Assembly (NCBI RefSeq): GCF_003259375.1
Contig: NZ_QLLN01000012.1
Location: forward strand, 1 to 64,000
Source: Arenibacter echinorum
GTDB taxonomy: Bacteria > Bacteroidota > Bacteroidia > Flavobacteriales > Flavobacteriaceae
DNA length: 64,000 nt
Reading direction: 5' to 3'
Position numbers and translations under genes: made by a program. The number at the start of each line of letters is the position of its first letter. The stretch's first letter is position 1. The notes under the pieces were generated by a model. It saw only the letters and a program-made list of their open reading frames with translations, did no database searches and was not told the DNA's origin. This document shows positions 1 to 7,091 of this stretch, one piece after another.

Positions 1-108
1 AAAATATTTTTTCTTTTTTGCCGGACGATATCGGATACAGAACCTTAATGAACGCAGTGCTCCGAACACCCTTTCCGCCGATTCCCGAATTGCTTCGTTA
101 GCGGGGTG
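1..108 (-). other. Probable leader of an rRNA operon leaving the window
   Basis: Read leftward from the promoter at 109-138, this stretch would be the start of a transcript. It holds no reading frame and ends in an A/T block just before the window edge. From memory, similar leaders precede 16S rRNA in flavobacteria. No rRNA gene lies inside the window, so the assignment is inference. Confidence 0.5.
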
Positions 109-138
109 CAAATCTACCACCCTTTTTTAAATCCACAA
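109..138 (-). promoter_or_regulatory. Strong leftward Bacteroidota promoter, rRNA-operon-like
   Basis: On the minus strand a TTG (138-136) is followed after 19 bases by TAGATTTG (116-109), matching the -33/-7 consensus TTG-N19-TAnnTTTG read by the main sigma factor of this phylum. The next bases are GCACCCCGC. The promoter points to the left edge, away from thrS, where no protein gene begins. The target is most likely a stable RNA operon. Confidence 0.65.
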
Positions 139-420
139 GGATTTTTCAAAACTTTTTTCGCCTTTTTTTTAGGCCCCCGCACAACCCGCTGTCAACAAGC
201 ACCTTGCGCACGGAAATTTACCCGAAAAAGGGAAAACAATTTAATACTTTTTCCCATAACCGCAAAACAATGCAACGTTAAAATTGAAGCCCCCCGCGTT
301 AGTGGGCGCAGCGGCATCCCCGAAGCAAAGCAAGGGATACAGCACAGCACACGGCCCGACACAAGGAGGGAACGCCAAACAACTATACTATATATATAAA
401 TAAAATCGTACCTATATATA
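139..420. other. Intergenic stretch between divergent promoters
   Basis: About 280 bases separate the leftward promoter from the thrS promoter. Reading frames here overlap both promoters and resemble no protein family I know. The only other notable things are T-rich tracts around 160-170 and an AT-rich stretch around 380-420. I see no RNA gene or operator. Confidence 0.5.
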
Positions 421-451
421 TTGCCAACATAAATACTAGATGTTATCTTTG
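421..451 (+). promoter_or_regulatory. thrS promoter
   Basis: TTG at 421-423 and TATCTTTG at 444-451 are 20 bases apart. Transcription should begin near 458, leaving a leader of about 17 bases before the ATG at 475. There is no room for a T-box or other long leader. Confidence 0.75.
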
Positions 452-474
452 CACACTTATTACGACAAAAAAGC

Positions 475-2415
475 ATGATCAAAATAACTTTACCCGACGG
501 GAGCATTAGAGAATATGCCAAAGGAACAACGCCTTTAGAGGTAGCCAAAAGCATAAGTGAAGGTTTAGCACGAAATATTATTTCCGCAAAATTTAATGGC
601 GTCACCGTTGAAACCATAACACCATTAAAGGAAGACGGGTCTCTTATCCTATATAGCTGGAACGACAAAGAAGGAAAAACCGCATTCTGGCATTCTACCT
701 CCCACGTTGTGGCCCAAGCTCTGGAAGAATTATACCCCGGTGTAAAACTAACCATAGGACCAGCCATTGATAACGGATTTTATTATGATGTAGATCTACC
801 TGACGGTACCATTTCCGAAAAGGACTTTCCCGAAATTGAAAAAAAAGCCCTGGAAATTGCCAGGGGAAAACACGATTTTAAGATGCGCTCCGCCACCAAG
901 GCAGAGGCATTGGAACTGTACCAATCCCAAGGGAACCAATATAAGGTAGAACTTATAGAAAATCTTGAAGACGGCACCATTACCTTCTGTGACCATGACA
1001 CTTTCACCGATCTATGCAGAGGAGGACACATACCTAATACCGGTATTATAAAGGCCATTAAAATATTGAGCGTAGCCGGTGCCTATTGGAGAGGGAACGA
1101 AAAAAACAATCAGTTGACCAGGGTTTATGGTATTTCCTTTCCAAAACAGAAAGAACTTACCGAGTACCTGGAACTATTGGAAGAGGCCAAGAAAAGGGAC
1201 CACAGGAAACTGGGCAAGGAATTGGAACTGTTTACCTTCTCTCAAAAAGTAGGACAAGGCCTCCCCTTATGGCTTCCAAAAGGAGCTGCTTTACGGGAGC
1301 GCTTGGAGAATTTCTTAAAGAAAGCACAGAAAAAAGCCGGATACGAGATGGTGGTTACCCCACATATTGGACAAAAGGAACTTTATGTTACCTCTGGCCA
1401 TTATGAAAAGTATGGAGCAGACAGCTTTCAACCAATAAAAACTCCAAAAGAAGATGAGGAGTTCCTGTTGAAGCCAATGAACTGTCCACATCACTGTGAA
1501 ATATACAATACCAAGCCCTTTAGCTACAGGGAGCTTCCAAAAAGATATGCGGAGTTCGGAACAGTTTACCGTTATGAACAGAGTGGAGAACTACATGGTC
1601 TTACCAGAGTACGTGGCTTTACGCAAGATGATGCCCACATTTTCTGTACCCCTGATCAGTTGGCAGATGAGTTTAAAAACGTAATCGACCTAACCTTATA
1701 TGTATTGGGATCGTTGGGTTTTGGCAATTTTACGGCCCAAGTATCCGTTAGGGATTTGGAAAAACCCGAGAAATATATTGGCTCCGTAGAAAACTGGGAA
1801 AAGGCTGAAAACGCAATAATCAATGCTGCTAAGGAAAAAGGTCTGAATTTTGTGATAGAAAGTGGTGAAGCTGCATTTTATGGCCCAAAGTTAGATTTTA
1901 TGGTAAAAGATGCACTTGGCAGGAACTGGCAGTTGGGAACTATACAGGTGGATTACAATTTACCAGAGCGATTTGACCTTACCTATAAAGGCAGTGACAA
2001 TGAACTGCACAGGCCGGTTATGATCCATAGGGCACCTTTCGGAAGTATGGAGCGTTTTATAGCCTTATTACTGGAACACACCGGTGGGAATTTTCCGCTT
2101 TGGCTGATGCCGGAGCAGGCTATAATCCTCCCTGTCAGTGAAAAACATGAAATATATGCCCAAAACGTTTTAAATTCCTTAGAAAATAACGATATTCGCG
2201 CCCTCATTGACAACCGAAATGAAACGGTAGGCAAGAAAATACGTGAAGCAGAAATGAATAAAATCCCATTTATGCTGATTGTAGGGGAGAATGAAGAAAA
2301 AGAGGAAACCATTTCCATTAGGAGACACGGTGGCGAAGATTTAGGAGCCATCTCCGTAAAAGCCTTTACCGACTTGGTAGTAAATGAAATAAACAGTACC
2401 TTAAAGTCGTTTTAA
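475..2415 (+). CDS. thrS: Threonyl-tRNA synthetase
   Basis: Charges tRNA-Thr with threonine in the cytoplasm. At 646 residues it is full length. In order: an N-terminal TGS domain (about 1-62), an editing domain with the zinc-type motif HSTSH at 73-77 and a later CRGGH, the class II catalytic core with the zinc-site segment NCPHHCEIY and motif 2 around YRYEQSGELHGLTRVRGF, and a C-terminal anticodon-binding domain. It heads the thrS-infC-rpmI-rplT cluster, a common translation gene order. Its own promoter lies directly upstream, which fixes the ATG start. Confidence 0.97.
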   Translation: MIKITLPDGSIREYAKGTTPLEVAKSISEGLARNIISAKFNGVTVETITPLKEDGSLILYSWNDKEGKTAFWHSTSHVVAQALEELYPGVKLTIGPAIDNGFYYDVDLPDGTISEKDFPEIEKKALEIARGKHDFKMRSATKAEALELYQSQGNQYKVELIENLEDGTITFCDHDTFTDLCRGGHIPNTGIIKAIKILSVAGAYWRGNEKNNQLTRVYGISFPKQKELTEYLELLEEAKKRDHRKLGKELELFTFSQKVGQGLPLWLPKGAALRERLENFLKKAQKKAGYEMVVTPHIGQKELYVTSGHYEKYGADSFQPIKTPKEDEEFLLKPMNCPHHCEIYNTKPFSYRELPKRYAEFGTVYRYEQSGELHGLTRVRGFTQDDAHIFCTPDQLADEFKNVIDLTLYVLGSLGFGNFTAQVSVRDLEKPEKYIGSVENWEKAENAIINAAKEKGLNFVIESGEAAFYGPKLDFMVKDALGRNWQLGTIQVDYNLPERFDLTYKGSDNELHRPVMIHRAPFGSMERFIALLLEHTGGNFPLWLMPEQAIILPVSEKHEIYAQNVLNSLENNDIRALIDNRNETVGKKIREAEMNKIPFMLIVGENEEKEETISIRRHGGEDLGAISVKAFTDLVVNEINSTLKSF

Positions 2416-2451
2416 AATTGCCTCGCCCGGATTTGTTCAAAAAGCAAATCT

Positions 2452-2487
2452 AACCTCTCCCAAGGAGCGGAAAATCGGAAAGAGGTT
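2452..2487 (+). promoter_or_regulatory. Inverted repeat in the thrS-infC spacer
   Basis: AACCTCT (2452-2458) can pair with AGAGGTT (2481-2487) around a 22-base loop in the 106-base spacer before infC. In other bacteria the infC-rpmI-rplT messenger is controlled by L20 binding to leader RNA, so this is a candidate. The stem is short and could be chance. Confidence 0.25.
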
Positions 2488-2521
2488 TAAGTAGTAAATG
2501 TTTAACTAAAAAGATTACGTC

Positions 2522-3076
2522 ATAGCAATTAGAAAAAGATTTAGACCCCAACCTAGGAGGGAAAATAAAAACCCTCACAACATTAATGAAAGTATTTCAT
2601 CGCCCAAGGTTAGGTTGGTTGGCGACAATGTCGAAGTAGGTGTATATAGCACCCGTGAAGCCTTGGCCAAAGCGGAAGAACTGGAATTGGACTTAGTGGA
2701 GATTTCCCCTAAAGCTGATCCCCCAGTGTGTAAAATTATAGATTACAAGAAATTCCTTTACGAGCAAAAGAAAAGGGAAAAGGTCATGAAGTCCAAAGCC
2801 ACCAAAGTAATCGTAAAAGAAATAAGGTTTGGCCCTCAAACGGATGACCATGACTACGAGTTTAAGAAGAAACACGCAGAAAAATTCTTAAAAGATGGTG
2901 CAAAGCTAAAGGCCTATGTGTTTTTCAAAGGTCGTTCTATTGTTTATAAAGACCAAGGAGAGATATTATTGCTTAAGTTGGCCTCCGAATTGGAAGATTT
3001 GGGCAAAGTGGAACAAATGCCTAAACTCGAGGGTAAGCGTATGACAATGTTCATTGCCCCAAAAACTAAAAAATAA
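2522..3076 (+). CDS. infC: Translation initiation factor IF-3, probable ATA start
   Basis: Binds the 30S subunit, blocks early 50S joining and checks the start codon. The recognisable protein starts upstream of any ATG: reading back from [10 protein letters not shown] gives the usual flavobacterial basic N-terminus [13 protein letters not shown], whose first codon is ATA at 2522. The frame is open only back to a stop at 2507, and no ATG, GTG or TTG lies between that stop and the conserved region. The first TTG (2615) would cut off the conserved start of the N-domain. This gives 184 residues. IF-3 genes are known for non-standard starts (AUU in E. coli) that let the factor limit its own synthesis. 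Confidence 0.9.
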   Translation: MAIRKRFRPQPRRENKNPHNINESISSPKVRLVGDNVEVGVYSTREALAKAEELELDLVEISPKADPPVCKIIDYKKFLYEQKKREKVMKSKATKVIVKEIRFGPQTDDHDYEFKKKHAEKFLKDGAKLKAYVFFKGRSIVYKDQGEILLLKLASELEDLGKVEQMPKLEGKRMTMFIAPKTKK

Positions 3077-3110
3077 ACCTAGGCCGTATGGCTATGGTTA
3101 CCAAAATAAA

Positions 3111-3131
3111 ATGCTAAAAATGTTTTAGCAT
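3111..3131 (+). promoter_or_regulatory. Perfect hairpin between infC and rpmI
   Basis: ATGCTAAAA (3111-3119) and TTTTAGCAT (3123-3131) form a 9-bp stem with a 3-base loop. No T-run follows, so it is not an ordinary terminator. An RNA-processing site or an L20/L35 control element is possible. Confidence 0.4.
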
Positions 3132-3170
3132 AAAAATAGTAAGCGAGATAAATTAATAAATAGGAAGAAA

Positions 3171-3368
3171 ATGCCTAAACAGAAAACAAAATCCAGTGCC
3201 AAAAAGCGATTTAAGCTTACCGGTAGTGGTAAAATTAAAAGAAAGCACGCCTTTAAGAGCCATATTCTAACGAAGAAGTCTAAAAAGCGTAAGCTAGCGT
3301 TAACCCACTCTGGATTAGTTCACGAGGCGGACGTTAACAGTATTAAGGAACAATTGCGTTTAAAGTAA
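3171..3368 (+). CDS. rpmI: 50S ribosomal protein L35
   Basis: Small basic protein of the large ribosomal subunit, 65 residues, the normal length for the family. The N-terminus ([20 protein letters not shown]) and the [24 protein letters not shown] middle are family hallmarks. It sits between infC and rplT in the conserved order, 94 bases after infC and 89 before rplT, and is probably co-transcribed with both. Confidence 0.96.
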   Translation: MPKQKTKSSAKKRFKLTGSGKIKRKHAFKSHILTKKSKKRKLALTHSGLVHEADVNSIKEQLRLK

Positions 3369-3457
3369 TCGTTCCAACGGTAATTATTAACCCTGGAGTT
3401 AGGCCATAAAAGTATTCTGCATTAAAGGATCGCCTACTACAAAAAACAATTTAAATT

Positions 3458-3802
3458 ATGCCAAGATCAGTAAATTCAGTTGCTTCCAGAGCCAGAAGAA
3501 AAAAGGTAATGAAGCAGGCCAAAGGGTACTTTGGAAGACGTAAAAACGTTTGGACAGTAGCCAAAAATGCGGTTGAAAAAGCAATGTTATATGCTTACAG
3601 AGATCGTAGAAACAAGAAAAGAAATTTCCGTTCCTTATGGATTACCCGTATCAATGCTGGTGCCAGATTGCACGGAATGTCCTATTCCCAGTTTATGGGC
3701 AAGGTAAAAGCCAACAATATAGAGCTAAACCGTAAGGTATTGGCGGATTTGGCCATGAACCACCCAGAAGCTTTCAAAGCTATTGTGAACAAAGTAAAAT
3801 AA
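3458..3802 (+). CDS. rplT: 50S ribosomal protein L20
   Basis: Binds 23S rRNA early in large-subunit assembly. In several bacteria it also represses its own operon by binding the leader RNA. It has 114 residues, full length, with the basic N-terminal extension ([20 protein letters not shown]) and the globular C-terminal half. It is the last gene of the cluster and is followed after 23 bases by a strong terminator. Confidence 0.97.
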   Translation: MPRSVNSVASRARRKKVMKQAKGYFGRRKNVWTVAKNAVEKAMLYAYRDRRNKKRNFRSLWITRINAGARLHGMSYSQFMGKVKANNIELNRKVLADLAMNHPEAFKAIVNKVK

Positions 3803-3825
3803 ATTAATAAACTTATCTCGTTTAT

Positions 3826-3858
3826 AAAAACCTGTTCCCTATGGAACAGGTTTTTTTT
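3826..3858 (+). terminator. Rho-independent terminator after rplT
   Basis: AACCTGTTCC and GGAACAGGTT form a GC-containing stem with loop CTAT (3839-3842), followed by a run of eight T. It closes the thrS-rplT transcript and may also serve the convergent gene on the other strand. Confidence 0.9.
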
Positions 3859-3884
3859 GTGGCCTATACAAAAGCTAAAATTTG

Positions 3885-4157
3885 TCAGGTCGTTTTTATT
3901 TTGCTGATAGCCTGCTTAAATTCTTCCCAGTCTATCAACTCATCGCCAGATTTATCATAACCTTCAATTAGCTTGGAAGAAACAATTCCCCGCAAAAATC
4001 CACTTATTTCCGCCTTTTTCAACAATTCAACAATCTCACTTTTTTTAAGTTTACCATCGCCATCGTGATCAAAAAAGTTATAGGCCTCCTCCGGTGTTTC
4101 AAATTTGTTGGTGATCAGGATCTGTATTTTATCCAAAATCATATCTTTTGTAGCCAT
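3885..4157 (-). CDS. Small EF-hand calcium-binding protein
   Basis: 90 residues with no signal peptide, so probably cytosolic. The first EF-hand loop (residues 30-41, DHDGDGKLKKSE) is canonical, with acidic ligands at loop positions 1, 3, 5 and 12. The second loop (68-79, DKSGDELIDWEE) keeps the ligand pattern but has Glu instead of the usual Gly at position 6. It may act as a calcium sensor or buffer. No partner is evident. It lies 54 bases downstream of the YjbQ family gene on the same strand and may share its transcript. Confidence 0.8.
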   Translation of the reverse strand: MATKDMILDKIQILITNKFETPEEAYNFFDHDGDGKLKKSEIVELLKKAEISGFLRGIVSSKLIEGYDKSGDELIDWEEFKQAISKIKTT

Positions 4158-4211
4158 ATCCTATTCTTTAAAATGCATAATACACTAATTTACTAAATAA
4201 AACACAGTTGG

Positions 4212-4634
4212 CTAAACCCCAAAATAGCTTACAACCAAATTCCTGCCACTGGCATTATTCCTGTGTTCGCACAAATAGATACCTTGCCAAATTCCCATAT
4301 TCAATTTTCCATTGCTAATGGGTATCTGTACAGAGGCCCCCATTAAGGAGGATTTTATATGCGCAGGCATATCGTCCGAACCTTCATAATCATGAAGGTA
4401 ATAGGTCGCATTTTCCGGAACCATGACATTCATATGACTTTCTAAATCGGACCTAACGGTGGAATCCGCATTTTCATTTATGGTCAAGCTTGCTGAAGTA
4501 TGCTTTATGAACACCTGTAACATACCTGTTTGAATCCTTTTTATATGTGGAAGGTGTTCAATAATGGTGTCCGTAATTAAATGAAAACCCCTGCTATAAG
4601 CTCTTAAACGTAATTCTTTCTGGTAAAACAACAT
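4212..4634 (-). CDS. YjbQ (UPF0047) family protein
   Basis: About 140 residues, matching a family that is often named secondary thiamine-phosphate synthase because E. coli YjbQ has weak activity of that kind; the true role is unsettled. Visible motifs: KHTSASLTINENAD, EGSDDMPAHIKS and GIWQGIYLCEHR, which form the conserved metal-site pocket of this family. The frame extends nine codons further (to 4661), but the family usually begins at the FYQKEL stretch, so the ATG at 4634 is preferred. Confidence 0.88.
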   Translation of the reverse strand: MLFYQKELRLRAYSRGFHLITDTIIEHLPHIKRIQTGMLQVFIKHTSASLTINENADSTVRSDLESHMNVMVPENATYYLHDYEGSDDMPAHIKSSLMGASVQIPISNGKLNMGIWQGIYLCEHRNNASGRNLVVSYFGV

Positions 4635-4727
4635 AACTATTGGTATTTGGAATTTATTCAAATTTCGATAAATATTAAGAAATGTGAAACTTTATGTAAG
4701 AAGGCCATTAATTAGGTCAATATCAAA

Positions 4728-4735
4728 TACCTTTG
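4728..4735 (+). promoter_or_regulatory. -7 element for the HAD phosphatase gene
   Basis: TACCTTTG matches TAnnTTTG and is followed by GCAGC, 18 bases before the ATG at 4753. No good -33 TTG is seen at the right distance. Confidence 0.6.
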
Positions 4736-4752
4736 CAGCTTAATTTATTTGA

Positions 4753-5550
4753 ATGGATTTATCAAAGGTAAAAATGGTGGTCACCGATATGGATGGCACC
4801 CTATTGAACTCCAAGCATGAAGTAAGTAGCAAATTCTTCAAATTATTTGAAGAATTAAAAAAAAGGGACATAAAGTTTGTTGCAGCCAGTGGGCGGCAAT
4901 ATAACAGTATAGTAGACAAATTGGACACCATTAAGGATGATATTATAGTTGTGGCAGAAAATGGAGCTTTTGTAAAAAAGCAGGAGCAGGAATTGCTGGC
5001 TACCCCATTGAACCATACTACCATTAAAAGTACTATAGAACTATTAAAGAATGTTGAAGGCATTCATCCTGTGCTATGCGGAAAGAACAATGCCTATATC
5101 AATGGAAATTCCGATGATTTTGTAAGCAAATTAAGGGAGTACTATTCCCAGTTTAGCATCTTAAACGACATTGCCTCCTTTGATGGCGAGGTATTAAAAA
5201 TAGCCATTTACCATTTTGAAAGTTCTGAAAAGTATATTTATCCATTGGTAAATCATTTGGAGTCCGAATTAAAAGTCAAAGTTTCTGGAGAGAATTGGTT
5301 GGATATTTCCCATATGAACGCCAATAAAGGTTATGCGCTTCAACATATTCAAGAAAAGTACGGTATTAGCAGACAGGAAACCATGGTGTTTGGGGATTAC
5401 AATAACGACCTGGAAATGTTGGCAATGGCCGATTTTAGTTTTGCAATGGCCAATGCACATCCCAATGTAACCGCAGCGGCAAATTTTAAGACGAAGAGCA
5501 ATGACGAATATGGAGTGGAGACTGTTTTGGAACAGTTATTGAGACTATAG
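4753..5550 (+). CDS. Cof-type HAD-IIB family phosphatase
   Basis: 265 residues, the normal size of Cof/YidA-like haloacid dehalogenase phosphatases, which remove phosphate from small metabolites such as sugar phosphates. Motif I is DMDGTLLNS (residues 12-20), with the nucleophile Asp12 and the acid/base Asp14. The C2B cap follows, and motif IV appears late as GDYNNDLEML. The substrate cannot be told from sequence. It is a single gene with its own -7 element and is convergent with the next gene. A second family member lies at 56534. Confidence 0.9.
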   Translation: MDLSKVKMVVTDMDGTLLNSKHEVSSKFFKLFEELKKRDIKFVAASGRQYNSIVDKLDTIKDDIIVVAENGAFVKKQEQELLATPLNHTTIKSTIELLKNVEGIHPVLCGKNNAYINGNSDDFVSKLREYYSQFSILNDIASFDGEVLKIAIYHFESSEKYIYPLVNHLESELKVKVSGENWLDISHMNANKGYALQHIQEKYGISRQETMVFGDYNNDLEMLAMADFSFAMANAHPNVTAAANFKTKSNDEYGVETVLEQLLRL

Positions 5551-5612
5551 ATAGCATACTATTTTATGAAGGCGGGTAAGCTACATTAGGGTTCAAAGAG
5601 TTTAATTTTCCT

Positions 5613-5631
5613 AAGACCACAATGTGGTCTT
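5613..5631. terminator. Hairpin between convergent genes
   Basis: AAGACCAC and GTGGTCTT form an 8-bp stem with loop AAT. No clean T-run follows on either strand. Its place between two gene ends suggests a weak bidirectional terminator. Confidence 0.4.
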
Positions 5632-5646
5632 GATCCCTACCTTATA

Positions 5647-6912
5647 TTAGGTTTTTTGTTTCTTTTTCTGGGCAGCAGGAAACAATACATTGTTTAGAAT
5701 AAGACGATAACCTGGAGATGTAGGATGCAGTTCCAATTCTGTCTTTGGATCCCCTACCCTATGCTGATAGTCTTCCGGATCGTGACCCCCATAAAAAGTA
5801 AAGAATCCCTTTCCTTTAATTCCATGAATATATCTGGCCTCCCCATTAATTTTATTTTCCCCCAAAACCAAGACCGTAGGTTTAATCTCTTCCCTGGCGA
5901 AAGCGGTAGTCTGCCCCATAAATCCTTTGACCAGGGCAGTATGGTTCTGACATAGCATTGTAGGCACTGGATCCCATTTTGCAGAGAAATCCATCAACGA
6001 AAAATAATCCGATTCATTGGGCACATTACCCCGTTTCATCGTCATATCTATGGAAGAAAATTCGTATTGCAACGGATTACGCTCCAAGATAAAATTGGTA
6101 AAGGCAAAAGTTTTACTATAATCCAACTTAGCTTGATAATTGGCGTCCGATGGGTCTCCATCGAACATTGGTTCGCATATATCCACCTCGTCCGCAGCCA
6201 AGGCTATATCAAAACTATCAGTGGCAGAGCACATAGCAAACATAAACCCTCCCCCTATAACGTAATTTCTTATTTTAAGTGCTACAGCCCGCTTTTCCTC
6301 TGAAACTTTATTGAACCCTAATTTTAGGGCCAATGCTTCTGCCTGCTGTTTTCCTTCTATATACCAGGGAGCAGCCCTATAAGCCCCATAAAATTTCCCG
6401 TATTGCCCTGTGAAGTCTTCATGGTGCAAATGCAGCCAATCATAGAGCACCAATTTGTCCTCCAAAACTTCCTCGTCATAAATTTTATCATAAGGAATCT
6501 CGGCATAGGTAAGTACCATGGTAACAGCATCGTCCCAAGGCGAATTATCCTTAGGTGAATAAACGGCTATTTTTGGGGCTTTCTCCAAAATTACCGCTTC
6601 TTGGTTCTGTGAAGGACTTGCAATTTCTTCTAAAATAAGTTGGGTCTGGGAATCCGATACAATCTCAAAAGACACTCCCCTAATCTGACATTCCCGACGG
6701 ATATTCTCGCCATCCGGCAATAAAAAAGATCCGCCCCTATAATTTAAAAGCCACTGTACTTTTTGCTGTTTGGTCAATACCCAATAGGTGATGCCATAAG
6801 CCTTTAAATGGTTTTTCTGACTGTCAGCATCCATAGGAATAAGAATGGACGTAGCTGAAATTTCCAATATAGAAAATAGAATAAAGAAAAGGGAGAAAAA
6901 ACAATTTCGCAT
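5647..6912 (-). CDS. Conserved exported protein, usually misnamed asparagine synthetase B
   Basis: 421 residues from the ATG at 6912; a longer start at 6933 coincides with the expected transcription start. An N-terminal hydrophobic signal peptide precedes ILIPMDADSQKNHLKAYG. I recognise this as the flavobacterial family that many genomes name asparagine synthetase B. Real AsnB begins with a catalytic Cys2 glutaminase domain and has an SGGLDS ATP motif; neither is here, and an ATP-dependent cytosolic enzyme would not carry a signal peptide. Conserved features are GGGFMFAMCSATDSFDIALA, WLHLHHEDFTGQYG and YGGHDPEDYQHRVGDP, rich in His and Asp. The function is unknown; it may be an envelope or periplasmic hydrolase-like protein. 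Confidence 0.8.
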   Translation of the reverse strand: MRNCFFSLFFILFSILEISATSILIPMDADSQKNHLKAYGITYWVLTKQQKVQWLLNYRGGSFLLPDGENIRRECQIRGVSFEIVSDSQTQLILEEIASPSQNQEAVILEKAPKIAVYSPKDNSPWDDAVTMVLTYAEIPYDKIYDEEVLEDKLVLYDWLHLHHEDFTGQYGKFYGAYRAAPWYIEGKQQAEALALKLGFNKVSEEKRAVALKIRNYVIGGGFMFAMCSATDSFDIALAADEVDICEPMFDGDPSDANYQAKLDYSKTFAFTNFILERNPLQYEFSSIDMTMKRGNVPNESDYFSLMDFSAKWDPVPTMLCQNHTALVKGFMGQTTAFAREEIKPTVLVLGENKINGEARYIHGIKGKGFFTFYGGHDPEDYQHRVGDPKTELELHPTSPGYRLILNNVLFPAAQKKKQKT

Positions 6913-6938
6913 GTACCGATATCTTATGAGCATCTTCC

Positions 6939-6946
6939 CAAAGATA
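6939..6946 (-). promoter_or_regulatory. -7 element for the exported protein gene
   Basis: On the minus strand this reads TATCTTTG. It puts the transcript start near 6932, so translation most likely begins at 6912 rather than at the in-frame ATG at 6933. No convincing -33 TTG. Confidence 0.55.
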
Positions 6947-7091
6947 CTGGAAAATTGATGTTTCAGTTTTGAAATAGGGTTAAAATTTTCAAAATGACCT
7001 ATTGCTTAGAGCATAGCACAAGCAACTATTTGAAAGCCAATTACCAAAAAAACCAAAAGAAAAATCTGTAAGATAAACCAATTTACCCTTG

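Noticed and set aside
106..399. 97-codon frame in the upstream gap
   Set aside because: It overlaps the divergent promoter at 109-138 and shows no family similarity or plausible composition.
5613..5631. Dyad AAGACCAC/GTGGTCTT as a possible operator
   Set aside because: It lies between two convergent gene ends, where a terminator is the simpler explanation.
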